Assembly: GCF_026153295.1 (NCBI RefSeq)
Contig: NZ_CP110615.1
Span: 1,054,001-1,118,000, forward strand
Direction of reading: 5' to 3'
Source of the DNA: Rhodococcus antarcticus
Lineage (GTDB): Bacteria > Actinomycetota > Actinomycetes > Mycobacteriales > Mycobacteriaceae
DNA: 64,000 bases
Below are positions 42,787 to 51,778 of this stretch, in pieces. Every line of letters starts with the position of its first letter. Positions within the stretch are counted from its first letter, which is position 1. The translations under genes and the position numbers were made by a program. Under the pieces are notes generated by a model. The model worked only from the letters and a program-made list of their open reading frames with translations. It did not search any database and was not told the origin of the DNA.

Positions 42787-44757
42787 GTGACCGTGCCTGA
42801 GCCCCAGCCGATCTGGACCCCGGGCCCCGAGGCCGCCGGCAGCCGCATCGTGGCCTTCGCCCGGGAGGCGAGCACGCTCACGGGCCAGGACCTCTCGGCC
42901 TACGCCGACCTCCAGCGCTGGTCGGCCACCGAGCTCGAGGCGTTCTGGAGCCTGGTGTGGTCCACCTTCGGCGTCCGCTCCACCACGCCGGTCGAGCAGG
43001 TCCTGACCGGTCGGGAACTTCCCGGGGCGCGGTGGTTCACCGAAACGACGCTGAGCTACGTCGAGCACGCGCTGCGCGGCGATCGCGACCGGCGCGCGGT
43101 GGTCGAGGTCGACGAGTCCGGCCACGAGCACGCCACCACTATCGGTGAGCTGCGGGCCGAGGTCGCCTCGGTGGCCGCGGCCCTGCGCGGGCTGGGGGTG
43201 CAACCGGGCGACCGGGTCATCGGGTACCTGCCGAACACCCGCGTGTCCGTCGTCGCGTTCCTGGCCACCGCCTCGCTGGGTGCGATCTGGTCTGCGTGCG
43301 GCCAGGACTACGGCCCCTCCGCCGCGGCCGACCGCTTCGGTCAGCTGCGGCCCACCGTCCTGGTCTCCGCGGACGGCTACACCTACGGCGGCACCACGCA
43401 CGACCGCCGGGCCGCGGTGGCCGAGCTCGCAGCGGCCCTGCCCACGCTCACCGCCGTGCTGGTGGCCGACGTCGTCGGGGCTGGGCATCCGCTCGTGGCC
43501 GGGGTGCCGGTGCAGGACTGGGGCCAGGTGCTGGCGCAGCCGGCCGAGCTCGTGATCCTCGACGTCGCCTTCGACCACCCGCTGTGGGTGCTGTTCTCCT
43601 CCGGCACCACGGGCAAGCCCAAAGGGATCGTGCACGGCCACGGCGGGATCCTGCTGGCCCACCTGGCCGCCCTCGGGCTGAACCTCGACCTCGGTGGGGG
43701 TGACACCTTCTTCTGGTACACCACCACCAACTGGATGATGTGGAACCTCAACGTGGGCGGTCTGCTCCTCGGGGCTGCGGTGGTGCTCTACGACGGCAGC
43801 CCCGCGCACCCGGGGCCCGACGCGCTGTGGGAGGTGGTGGAGCGGCTCGGGGTCACGGTGTTCGGGGTGAGCCCGGGGTTCCTGCTGGCCGGCGAGAAGG
43901 CCGGGCTCACCCCGGGAACCGAGCACGACCTGACCGCGCTGCGCACCCTGGGCGTCACCGGGTCCGCCCTGCACGGCTCGGCCTTCCCCTGGGTCCGCGA
44001 CCACGTGGGGCAGCGTGTGCAGGTGGTGTCCACCAGCGGCGGCACGGACGTGGCGGTGGGGTTCGTCGGTAGCGCGCCGACCCTGCCCGTCGTGGCGGGG
44101 GAGATCGCGGCCGCCGCGCTGGGCGTGGCCCTGGACGCCTTCGGCCCGCACGGTGAGTCGCTGCGCGACGCGGTGGGCGAGCTGGTGGTCACGGCGCCCA
44201 TGCCGTCGATGCCGGTGTTCTTCTGGGACGACCCGGACGGCTCCCGCTACCGGGAGGCGTACTTCGAGACCTACCCCGGGGTGTGGCGGCACGGGGACTG
44301 GATCACCCTGACCTCGCGCGGCACCGTGGTGGTGCACGGGCGATCGGACTCCACGCTGAACCGCAACGGGGTGCGGCTGGGCTCGGCCGACATCTACGAC
44401 GTGGTCGAGCGGTTCCCGGAGGTCCGCGAGTCCCTCGTCATCGGCGCGGAGATGCCCGACGGCTCGTACTGGATGCCGCTGTTCCTCGTGCTCGAGGACG
44501 GCGTGGAGCTCGACGACGACCTCCGTGGCCGCATCGTCGAGGCGCTGAAGCGGGACGCCTCGCCCCGGCACGTGCCGCAGGAGATGGTGGTGGTGGACGC
44601 CATCCCGCACACCCGCACGGGCAAGAAGCTGGAGGTGCCCGTCAAGCGGGTGCTGCAGGGAGCGGACCCGGCCACGGCGCTGAGCCTGGGGGCGGTGGAC
44701 GACCCGACGCTGATCGAGCAGTTCGTCCGGATGGGGGCCGAGCGCCGGGCTCGCTGA
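42787..44757 (+). CDS. aacS: Acetoacetyl-CoA synthetase
   Basis: This adenylate-forming enzyme activates acetoacetate to acetoacetyl-CoA. The 656-aa protein has the AMP-binding P-loop LFSSGTTGKPKG (269-280), GGDTFFWYTTTNWMMWN, STSGGTDVAVGFVGS and the C-terminal PHTRTGKKLEVPVKRVLQG with the catalytic lysine. Length and motifs fit AacS better than acetyl-CoA synthetase. GTG 42787 is preferred because GAGGAGACCCC lies directly upstream. It stands as a single gene. Confidence 0.92.
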   Translation: MTVPEPQPIWTPGPEAAGSRIVAFAREASTLTGQDLSAYADLQRWSATELEAFWSLVWSTFGVRSTTPVEQVLTGRELPGARWFTETTLSYVEHALRGDRDRRAVVEVDESGHEHATTIGELRAEVASVAAALRGLGVQPGDRVIGYLPNTRVSVVAFLATASLGAIWSACGQDYGPSAAADRFGQLRPTVLVSADGYTYGGTTHDRRAAVAELAAALPTLTAVLVADVVGAGHPLVAGVPVQDWGQVLAQPAELVILDVAFDHPLWVLFSSGTTGKPKGIVHGHGGILLAHLAALGLNLDLGGGDTFFWYTTTNWMMWNLNVGGLLLGAAVVLYDGSPAHPGPDALWEVVERLGVTVFGVSPGFLLAGEKAGLTPGTEHDLTALRTLGVTGSALHGSAFPWVRDHVGQRVQVVSTSGGTDVAVGFVGSAPTLPVVAGEIAAAALGVALDAFGPHGESLRDAVGELVVTAPMPSMPVFFWDDPDGSRYREAYFETYPGVWRHGDWITLTSRGTVVVHGRSDSTLNRNGVRLGSADIYDVVERFPEVRESLVIGAEMPDGSYWMPLFLVLEDGVELDDDLRGRIVEALKRDASPRHVPQEMVVVDAIPHTRTGKKLEVPVKRVLQGADPATALSLGAVDDPTLIEQFVRMGAERRAR

Positions 44758-44807
44758 GGCCTGACGTCGCTGCGCCGCACCGATCGCGGACACCTTCCGC
44801 GGGACGG

Positions 44808-44849
44808 CGTCCAGCGCCCGACGTCCAGCGCCCTACGTCCAGCGCCCGA
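44808..44849. repeat. Three 14-bp tandem repeats
   Basis: CGTCCAGCGCCCGA-type units begin at 44808, 44822 and 44836, nearly identical. They lie in the 289-bp gap between aacS and the toxin-antitoxin genes. Related pieces (CGTCGCTGCGCC) flank them on both sides. Confidence 0.85.
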
Positions 44850-44958
44850 CCCGTCGCCGTCGCTGCGCCACACTCATCGGCTGTGACCGCCCAGGGGTGA
44901 GTCGGGCCGCGATGGGTGTGCGGACACGACGGTGCCGGGGGTCGCTGGCGCAGCACTC

Positions 44959-44976
44959 GGCCGCTGCGCAGCGGCC
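44959..44976. promoter_or_regulatory. Perfect 18-bp palindrome upstream of vapB
   Basis: GGCCGCTGCGCAGCGGCC is a perfect palindrome with no spacer, 70 bases before vapB. VapBC complexes often bind palindromes near their promoter, but this one is upstream of the likely -10 and G/C-only apart from the central bases. Confidence 0.4.
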
Positions 44977-45046
44977 CTGCCGGTGCATCCCGCGGTGGTG
45001 CGGAGTCCCTGGGCCTGAAAGTGGTGTGCAGGTATGGGTTTCGCAC

Positions 45047-45328
45047 ATGCGCACCACCCTGAACCTGCCCGACGAGCTCTACCGTGCGGTGAAGGTGCGG
45101 GCCGCCTCGGACGGCCGGACGGTCACGTCGGTGGTGGAGGAGGCGCTGCGGACGTTGCTCGCCGAGCACCTCGCGGCGCCGGAGCCCTTCGTGCTGCGGG
45201 CGCTGCCGCTGCGGCCGGGGGACGACGACGACCTCCCGCCGCTCCCGTTCGACCTCTCGGACAACTCCGCGGTGCTGGACTACCTGGACCAGGTCGCGCT
45301 GAGCGAGGGGCGCGGGTACCCCGGGTGA
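45047..45328 (+). CDS. VapB-type ribbon-helix-helix antitoxin
   Basis: The 93-aa protein begins RTTLNLPDELYRAVKVRAAS followed by TVTSVVEEALRTLL, a ribbon-helix-helix DNA-binding domain. The tail is acidic (GDDDDLPPLPFDLSD) and would wrap the toxin. ATG 45047 lies eight bases after TATGGG, which suggests a leaderless start. Its TGA overlaps the toxin GTG (GTGA), the usual antitoxin-first, coupled arrangement. Confidence 0.85.
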   Translation: MRTTLNLPDELYRAVKVRAASDGRTVTSVVEEALRTLLAEHLAAPEPFVLRALPLRPGDDDDLPPLPFDLSDNSAVLDYLDQVALSEGRGYPG

Positions 45329-45750
45329 TCGTTCCCGACGTGAACCTCCTGGTCCCGGCCTGGAACCGGCTCGACCCGCTCCACGAGCGCGGACGCGCGT
45401 GGCTGGTGGAGCGGGTCGCGGACGAGGAGCCGTTGGGGGTGTCGGAGCTCGCGGTCAGCGGGGCGTTGCGCGTCCTGACGATGCCCGGGGTGCGTCGACT
45501 GAGCCACGACCAGGGGGCCGTGCTGGAGCTGGTCGACGAGCTGCTGGCCGCACCCGGCGTGGTCCGGCTGCGGGCGGGGGTGCGGCACTGGGGGATCTTC
45601 CGCGAGCTGTGCAGAACCACCGGCGCCACGGGCAACCAGGTCCCGAACTGCCACCACGCAGCGCTGGCCGTCGAGCACGGTGCGACGTGGGCGAGCCGGG
45701 ACCGGTTCTTCGCCGACGTCCCGGGCCTGACCTGGACCTCTCCGTACTAG
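45325..45750 (+). CDS. VapC-type PIN-domain toxin with an altered third motif
   Basis: This 141-aa PIN-domain ribonuclease begins IVPDVNLLVPAW with Asp5, and has Glu41 in SELAVSGALRV and ASRDRFF with Asp126. The third acidic motif, usually PDAHLAAL, is VPNCHHAAL here, so Asn108 replaces the expected Asp. The enzyme may be weakened or use another residue. It is coupled to the antitoxin by GTGA. Its TAG shares CTAG (45747-45750) with the end of hrpA. Confidence 0.82.
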   Translation: MIVPDVNLLVPAWNRLDPLHERGRAWLVERVADEEPLGVSELAVSGALRVLTMPGVRRLSHDQGAVLELVDELLAAPGVVRLRAGVRHWGIFRELCRTTGATGNQVPNCHHAALAVEHGATWASRDRFFADVPGLTWTSPY

Positions 45751-48700
45751 CGGGGCACCACGTCGAGCGCCTTGTAGATCCGCTGCTCGCTGATCGGGTA
45801 GGGCGTGCGCAGTGTCTGGGCGAACAGGCTGATCCGCAGCTCCTGCTCCATCCACCCGAGCTCGAGCACGTCCGGGTCGTCACGGCGCTCGGGGGGCAGT
45901 GCGGCGACCAGCGCGGTGAGCTCGGCCTGCACCCGGCCCAGCACCACCATTCCCGCCCGGTCCCGCGGGGCGCTGCCGGGCAGGGACTCAAGCCGGCGCT
46001 GCGCACCCTTCAGGTAGCGCACCACGTCGACCAGGCGGGCCTGCCCGGTCTCCACGACGAACCCCGGGTGCACGAGCGCGGCGAGCTGCGCGCCCACGTC
46101 GTCCGCCGGCTCGCCCCTCACCCCGGCCAGGGCGAGCCGCACCGCCTGCGCCGCCTCCAGCACCGGACGCACGGCCGCGAGCACGGCCGAGGTCCGGGCC
46201 GGCAGCTGCGTGCGCACCCGGGTCTGCAGGGCGGCGAAGCCCTCGCCCGACCACACCGGCCCACCCGCCTCGGCGACGATCGCGTCCAGCGCTGCGGAGG
46301 TGCAGTCCTCCAGCAGCGCGGCGACCGAGCCGTGCGGGTTCTGGCTCAGCGCCAGCTTGGCGGCGTTGCTCATCCCGCCCACCACGGCCTTGTTCGGCGA
46401 GCCCACCCCCAGCAGCAGCATCCGTCGCAGGCCCGCGGCCATCGCCCGGCGCTGCTCGGCCGCCGACGGGAGCACCCGCACCGCGACGGTCTCGCCGTCG
46501 TCGACCAGGGCCGGGTACCCGCGCACCGTGCGGCCGCCCACCGCGTGCTCCACCGTCCGCGGAAGCTCGCCCACCGTCCAGGCGGTGAGCCCGGCGCGCT
46601 CCACGCCCTGGACGGCCTGGCTGACGGCGGTGCGCACCCGGGGCTGCAGCTCCCGGCGTAGCGCCTCCAGGTCCTTGCCCTCGCCGAGCACGCGCCCCGC
46701 GCCGCCCTGCTGGCCGTCCGGCCCCAGCACCCGGAACGTCATCCGCAGGTGCGCGGGCAGGGCGGTGGTGTCGAATCCGGCCGCCCCGATCTCGTGCCCG
46801 CTCAGCGACCAGAGTGCCTCCGCGACCACCTCCGTCAGCGGCCCGGAGCGCGGCCTGACCCGGGCCAGCACGGCCGCGGCGTAGTCGGGTGCAGGAACGA
46901 CGTTGCGGCGCAGCACCTTCGGCAGGCTCTTGATGAGCGCGGTGACCAGCTCGGAGCGCATCCCGGGCACCAGCCAGTCGAACCCGACCGGCCGGACCTG
47001 GTTGAGCAGGTCCACCGGGACGTGCACGGTCACACCGTCCGCACCTCGGCCGGACGCGGCGGAGCCCGGATCGAAGGAGTAGGTCAGCGGCAGCACGATC
47101 TCACCCTGGCGCCACGCGTCGGGGTAGTCGCCGTCCACCACCGCCGCGGCCGCCGGGTTGGTGACCACCTCGGGGGTGAAGGTCAGCAGCTCGGGGTCGG
47201 CGCGGCGGGCCTGCTTCCACCACGTGTCGAAGTGGCGGGCGCTGACGACCTCCGGGCCCACGCGCTGGTCGTAGAAGTCGAACAGCGTCTCGTCGTCGAC
47301 GAGGATGTCGCGGCGGCGCGCCCGGCTCTCCAGCTCCTCCACGTCCTCCAGCAGTGCGCGGTTGGCGTGGAAGAAGCGGTGGTTCGTCCGCCACTCGCCC
47401 TGCACCAGGGCGTGGCGCAGGAACAGCTCGCGGCTGACCTCGCGGTCGATCGACCCGTACTGCACGGCGCGCTGGGCCACGAGCGGGATGCCGTAGAGGG
47501 TGACCCGCTCGTAGGCCATCACCGACTGCCGCTTGGTGGACCAGTGCGGCTCGGAGTACGTGCGCCGCAGCAGGTGCCCGGCCAGCGCCTCGGCCCACTC
47601 CGGCTCGATCTTCGCGGCGGTGCGACCCCACAGCCGGGAGGTCTCGACCAGCTCGCCCACCATCACCCAGCGCGGGGTCTTGCGCGCGAGCGACGACCCG
47701 GGCCACACCACGAACTTCGCCCCGCGGGCACCCTGCATCTCGCGGGTCTCGCCCTCCTTCAGCCCGAGGTGGCTGAGCAGCCCGGCCAGCAGCGCCTTGT
47801 GGACGGTGTCCGGTGCGGCGGGGGAGGGGTTGACGGTCCAGCCGAGCCCGCGGGTGATGCTGCGCAGCTGTCCGTGCAGGTCCTGCCACTCCCGGATGCG
47901 CAGCCAGTGCAGGAAGTCGGTCTTGCACTGCTTGCGGAACTGGTTGCTGCTCAGGGTGTCCCGCTGCTCGCGCAGGTGGTTCCACAGGTTCACGTACGCC
48001 AGGAAGTCCGAGGTGGGGTCGTTGAACCGGGCGTGCCGCTCGTCGGCGGCCTGCTGGTGCTCCACCGGCCGCTCGCGCGGGTCCTGGATGGACAGCGCCG
48101 CCACGATGACCAGCGCCTCGGCCAGGCAGCCCTCGCGGTGGGCCTGCAGCAGCATCCGCGCCATCCGAGGGTCCACCGGCAGCGCGGCCAGCTCCCGGCC
48201 GGCGGGCAGCAGCCGCTTGCGCGGGTCCGGCTCCGCCGGGTCGAGCGCACCGAGCTCCTCCAGCAGGGACACCCCGTCCTTGATGGCCCGGGAGTCCGGC
48301 GGCTGCAGGAACGGGAAGGCCGCGATGTCGCCCAGGCCCAGCGCGCTCATCTGCAGGATCACCGAGGCGAGGTTGGTGCGCAGGATCTCCGGGTCGGTGA
48401 ACTCCGGGCGGGACTCGTAGTCGTCCTCGGAGTACAGCCGGATGCAGATCCCGTCGGCCACGCGACCGCACCGGCCGGCCCGCTGGTTCGCGCTCGCCCG
48501 GCTGACCGGCTCGATGGGCAGCCGCTGCACCTTGGTCCGCACGCTGTAGCGGGAGATGCGGGCGGTGCCCGGGTCCACCACGTAGCGGATGCCCGGCACG
48601 GTCAGCGAGGTCTCCGCGACGTTGGTGGCCAGCACCACCCGGCGCCGGGTGCCGGCCGGCGGCGGCTGGAAAACCCGGTGCTGCTCGGCCGCGGAGAGCC

Positions 48701-49694
48701 GCGCGTACAGCGGCAGGATCTCCGTCGCCCGCAGGTTCCGCTCGCGGAGGGCGTCGGCGGTGTCCCGGATCTCGCGCTCGCCGGAGAGGAACACGAGCAC
48801 GTCCCCGTCGCCGGCGTGGCCCAGCTCCTCGACGGCCTCGCACACGGCGTCCACCGGGTCGCGGTCGACGGTGGCCGGGGTGCCGTCCTCGTGGGTGCCC
48901 GACTCCACGGTCAGCGGGCGGTAGCGGACCTCGACCGGGAACGTGCGTCCGGAGACCTCGACGATGGGGGCGGGTCCGTCGGCGTTGCCGAAGTGCTCGG
49001 CGAACTTCTGCGGGTCGATGGTGGCCGAGGTGATGATGACCTTGAGGTCGGGTCGGCGCGGCAGCAGCTGCTTGAGGTAGCCCAGCAGGAAGTCGATGTT
49101 GAGGCTGCGCTCGTGGGCCTCGTCGATGATGAGGGTGTCGTAGCGGCGCAGCAGGGCGTCGCGCTGGACCTCGGCGAGCAGGATGCCGTCGGTCATGAGC
49201 TTGACCAGGGTGTTGTCACCCACCTGGTCGGTGAAGCGGACGGTGTAGCCGACGGCCTCGCCCAGCGGGGTGTCGAGCTCCTCGGCGATGCGCTCGGCGA
49301 CGGTGCGCGCGGCGATGCGGCGGGGCTGGGTGTGCCCGATGAGACCGCGGACGCCGCGGCCGAGCTCCAGGCAGATCTTGGGGATCTGGGTGGTCTTGCC
49401 GGAGCCGGTCTCGCCCGCGACGACGACGACCTGGTGGTCCCGGATGGCCGCCAGGATGTCCTCGCGGCGCTGCACGACCGGGAGCTGGTCGGGGTACCGC
49501 AGCTCCGGGACGGCGGCGCGGCGGTTGCTCGCGCGCAGCTCGGCGGCCGCGACCTCCTGGGCGATCTGGTCCAGGTTCGTCGGTGCGCCCCGGCGGCCGC
49601 CGCGGAGCTTCTGGCCGAGGCGGTGCTCGTCGCGCAGGCTCAGCTCGGGCAGCCGGGCGCGGAGGTCGGCGAGCGTCGGGGAGGTGGTGGTCAT
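45747..49694 (-). CDS. hrpA: ATP-dependent RNA helicase HrpA (DEAH box)
   Basis: This 1315-aa enzyme matches the long HrpA form in length. It has Walker A GETGSGKT (94-101), the DEAH box (191-194), SAT in VIITSATID, motif V TNVAETSLTVPGI and motif VI QRAGRCGR. Helicase-associated and DUF3418-type C-terminal regions follow. HrpA is linked to mRNA processing and rescue of stalled ribosomes. On the minus strand TAAACT (49710-49705) lies 10 bases before ATG 49694, so it may have its own promoter below idi. Confidence 0.96.
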   Translation of the reverse strand: MTTTSPTLADLRARLPELSLRDEHRLGQKLRGGRRGAPTNLDQIAQEVAAAELRASNRRAAVPELRYPDQLPVVQRREDILAAIRDHQVVVVAGETGSGKTTQIPKICLELGRGVRGLIGHTQPRRIAARTVAERIAEELDTPLGEAVGYTVRFTDQVGDNTLVKLMTDGILLAEVQRDALLRRYDTLIIDEAHERSLNIDFLLGYLKQLLPRRPDLKVIITSATIDPQKFAEHFGNADGPAPIVEVSGRTFPVEVRYRPLTVESGTHEDGTPATVDRDPVDAVCEAVEELGHAGDGDVLVFLSGEREIRDTADALRERNLRATEILPLYARLSAAEQHRVFQPPPAGTRRRVVLATNVAETSLTVPGIRYVVDPGTARISRYSVRTKVQRLPIEPVSRASANQRAGRCGRVADGICIRLYSEDDYESRPEFTDPEILRTNLASVILQMSALGLGDIAAFPFLQPPDSRAIKDGVSLLEELGALDPAEPDPRKRLLPAGRELAALPVDPRMARMLLQAHREGCLAEALVIVAALSIQDPRERPVEHQQAADERHARFNDPTSDFLAYVNLWNHLREQRDTLSSNQFRKQCKTDFLHWLRIREWQDLHGQLRSITRGLGWTVNPSPAAPDTVHKALLAGLLSHLGLKEGETREMQGARGAKFVVWPGSSLARKTPRWVMVGELVETSRLWGRTAAKIEPEWAEALAGHLLRRTYSEPHWSTKRQSVMAYERVTLYGIPLVAQRAVQYGSIDREVSRELFLRHALVQGEWRTNHRFFHANRALLEDVEELESRARRRDILVDDETLFDFYDQRVGPEVVSARHFDTWWKQARRADPELLTFTPEVVTNPAAAAVVDGDYPDAWRQGEIVLPLTYSFDPGSAASGRGADGVTVHVPVDLLNQVRPVGFDWLVPGMRSELVTALIKSLPKVLRRNVVPAPDYAAAVLARVRPRSGPLTEVVAEALWSLSGHEIGAAGFDTTALPAHLRMTFRVLGPDGQQGGAGRVLGEGKDLEALRRELQPRVRTAVSQAVQGVERAGLTAWTVGELPRTVEHAVGGRTVRGYPALVDDGETVAVRVLPSAAEQRRAMAAGLRRMLLLGVGSPNKAVVGGMSNAAKLALSQNPHGSVAALLEDCTSAALDAIVAEAGGPVWSGEGFAALQTRVRTQLPARTSAVLAAVRPVLEAAQAVRLALAGVRGEPADDVGAQLAALVHPGFVVETGQARLVDVVRYLKGAQRRLESLPGSAPRDRAGMVVLGRVQAELTALVAALPPERRDDPDVLELGWMEQELRISLFAQTLRTPYPISEQRIYKALDVVPR

Positions 49695-49742
49695 GCTGGC
49701 GACCAGTTTACGACGTGGCGGTGGTGTGGCCGCCGGAGTGGG

Positions 49743-50300
49743 TCAGGCGGCGGCCAGGACCTGCGCCCGGAACGCCGTCACCAGCCCGGCCGACTCGAGC
49801 TGCGCCGACTGCTCGAGGCACCACGGTGACCAGGTGGCGGGGTCGGCGCGGCTGTCGGCCAGGAACTCCTCCCACGTGGTCCAGCGGTGCTCCTCGACCT
49901 CGCTGGGCTCGCGGACCGGCTCGTCGTCGGTGACCGCGAGGTACACCGGGCACCACTCGTTCTCCACCACGCCACCCTGCTCGGCGCGGTAGCGGAAGCG
50001 GGGCAGCGCTGCGGTCACCGAGCGCACGCCCACCCCCAGCTCGAAGCGGGCGCGGCGGGCCACGGCCTGCGCGTGCGGCTCCCCCGGACCGGGGTGCCCG
50101 CACACGGTGTTCGTCCACACCCCCCCGAACGAGGCCTTGGCCACCGCCCGCCGGGTGACCAGCAGACGCCCCCGCGGGTCGAGCAGGTAGCAGGAGAAGC
50201 CGAGGTGCAGCGGGGTGTCCGCGTGGTGGGTCAACCGCTTGGGCAGTGTTCCGGTGGCGTGCCCGTCCTCGTCCAGCAGCACCACGAGCTCCTCGTCCAC
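49743..50300 (-). CDS. idi: Isopentenyl-diphosphate delta-isomerase, type 1
   Basis: Idi interconverts IPP and DMAPP for isoprenoid synthesis; DMAPP is also the MiaA donor. The 185-aa Nudix-type enzyme has the catalytic Cys67 in TNTVCGHP and Glu113/Glu115 in [10 protein letters not shown], matching the known active site. GTG 50300 is chosen because TAGCGT on the minus strand (50313-50308) lies seven bases before it, giving a leaderless start. GTG 50309 would place the start inside the -10. Confidence 0.94.
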   Translation of the reverse strand: MDEELVVLLDEDGHATGTLPKRLTHHADTPLHLGFSCYLLDPRGRLLVTRRAVAKASFGGVWTNTVCGHPGPGEPHAQAVARRARFELGVGVRSVTAALPRFRYRAEQGGVVENEWCPVYLAVTDDEPVREPSEVEEHRWTTWEEFLADSRADPATWSPWCLEQSAQLESAGLVTAFRAQVLAAA

Positions 50301-50489
50301 CCCGACCACGCTACGAGACCATCGGTCAGCGCGCCCCCTCGGAGTCCAGCGCCGCCGAGCACGTGCGGCCCACCGGGGCGGGCTCCCGCGGGCGCCCCGG
50401 GGAGGTGCGTGGCTGCGGACCGGGGGACACTGCCCTCCGGCGGGACGCGACGCGCGGCTCGCGACGGTGAGGACGAGGAGCAGCGGGTG

Positions 50490-51461
50490 GTGTTCGTGGG
50501 CACGAGGAGCGCGGCAAGGCGGACCCTGGGGGTCGACGGGCCTCCGGTGGGCGCGATCGGGCTGGGCTGCATGGGCATGAGCTGGGGCTACACGGCCGCC
50601 GAGCGGGACGACTCCGCCTCGGTCGCCGTGCTGCACCGGGCCCTGGAGATCGGGGTGACCCTCGTCGACACTGCCGACGTCTACGGTCCGTTCCACAACG
50701 AGGAGCTGGTCGGCCGGGCGTTGCGGGCCCGCCGTGACCACGCGGTGCTCGCCACCAAGGCGGGTCTCGTCGCCGACGACCAGCGCTCCATCACGCGCAA
50801 CGGTCGGCCCGAGCACCTCCGGGCTGCCTGCGAGGCCTCCCTGCAGCGCCTGGACACCGACCACGTGGACCTCTACCAGCTGCACCGGGTGGACCCGGAC
50901 GTCCCGATCGAGGAGAGCTGGGGCGCCATGGCCGAGCTGGTCGCGGCCGGCAAGGTGCGTGCGCTGGGACTCTCCGAGGTGGGGGTCGAGGAGCTGGAGC
51001 GTGCCCACGCCGTGCACCCCGTCAGCAGCCTGCAGTCGGAGCTGTCGCTGTGGACCCGGGGCCCGATCAACGACGGCACCCTGGACTGGTGCGTGCAGCA
51101 CGGGGCCGCGTTCCTGCCGTTCGCGCCGCTGGGCCGGGGCTTCCTCACCGGCACGCTGCGTCCCGGCAGCTTCGCCGACGACGACTTCCGCGCCGCCAAC
51201 CCGCGCTTCAGCGACGAGGCGATGGCCGCGAACCAGGCGATCGTGGACGCTGTGCGGACCGTCGCGGCCCGGCACGAGGCGTCGGCCGCGCAGGTCGCCC
51301 TGGCCTGGTTGCTGGCCCTCGGCGAGGCGGTGCTGCCCATCCCGGGGACCAAGCGGCTCACCTACCTGGAGGAGAACGCGGCCGCAGCCCAGCTGGACCT
51401 CACCCCGACCGACCTCGCCGAGCTCGACGCGCTGCCGACGGCCTCCGGCGAGCGCTACTGA
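50490..51461 (+). CDS. Aldo/keto reductase
   Basis: This 323-aa NADPH-dependent reductase has [11 protein letters not shown], the tetrad residues in [15 protein letters not shown] (Asp, Tyr), VLATKAG (Lys) and [10 protein letters not shown] (His), and the NADPH-binding end [16 protein letters not shown]. The layout fits the AKR13/YajO-type oxidoreductases. Physiological substrate unknown. The start could be GTG at 50487, 50490 or 50496; GAGGAG at 50475-50480 favours the first two. Confidence 0.9.
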   Translation: MFVGTRSAARRTLGVDGPPVGAIGLGCMGMSWGYTAAERDDSASVAVLHRALEIGVTLVDTADVYGPFHNEELVGRALRARRDHAVLATKAGLVADDQRSITRNGRPEHLRAACEASLQRLDTDHVDLYQLHRVDPDVPIEESWGAMAELVAAGKVRALGLSEVGVEELERAHAVHPVSSLQSELSLWTRGPINDGTLDWCVQHGAAFLPFAPLGRGFLTGTLRPGSFADDDFRAANPRFSDEAMAANQAIVDAVRTVAARHEASAAQVALAWLLALGEAVLPIPGTKRLTYLEENAAAAQLDLTPTDLAELDALPTASGERY

Positions 51462-51552
51462 GCTGGTGCGGGCTCGACGGACGACGGGCAGCGAGGGGGT
51501 CATGTCGGACCGGCCGGTCTCGGCACGGGCCGGGTGCGCCTATTCTCGGTGG

Positions 51553-51777
51553 ATGACGACGAGCGCAGAGATGCCCAAGCGCGGGTGGTCCTACAAGGCT
51601 CGCACCCCCGAGGGCGTCACCCTGGGTCACATCCGCTGGACCACCGACGCCGAGGCCATCGCCTGGGTGGGGCCGATGACCCGCAACCCCGCGCGCGCCG
51701 TGGTCGTCGAGCGCTACGACGCCGAGCGCGACACCTGGAACTTCGTCGCCAAGGTGGGTTCCTCGCTGAGCCGCTGA
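51553..51777 (+). CDS. Conserved small protein of unknown function (74 aa)
   Basis: The protein reads KRGWSYKARTPEGVTLGHIRWTTD and FVAKVGSSLSR at its ends, with a beta-rich pattern and no membrane segment. I do not recognise a domain. TATTCT (51541-51546) lies six bases before the ATG, a clean leaderless arrangement that supports a real gene. The stop is one base from the end of the convergent uvrA-like gene. Confidence 0.65.
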   Translation: MTTSAEMPKRGWSYKARTPEGVTLGHIRWTTDAEAIAWVGPMTRNPARAVVVERYDAERDTWNFVAKVGSSLSR

Positions 51778-51778
51778 G

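Noticed and set aside
35429-44849. CRISPR array from short repeats
   Set aside because: The repeats are 14-16 bases, head-to-tail without spacers, and only three copies each.
46749-49829. A 1026-codon plus-strand frame opposite hrpA
   Set aside because: It is an antisense shadow. HrpA on the minus strand has every helicase motif.
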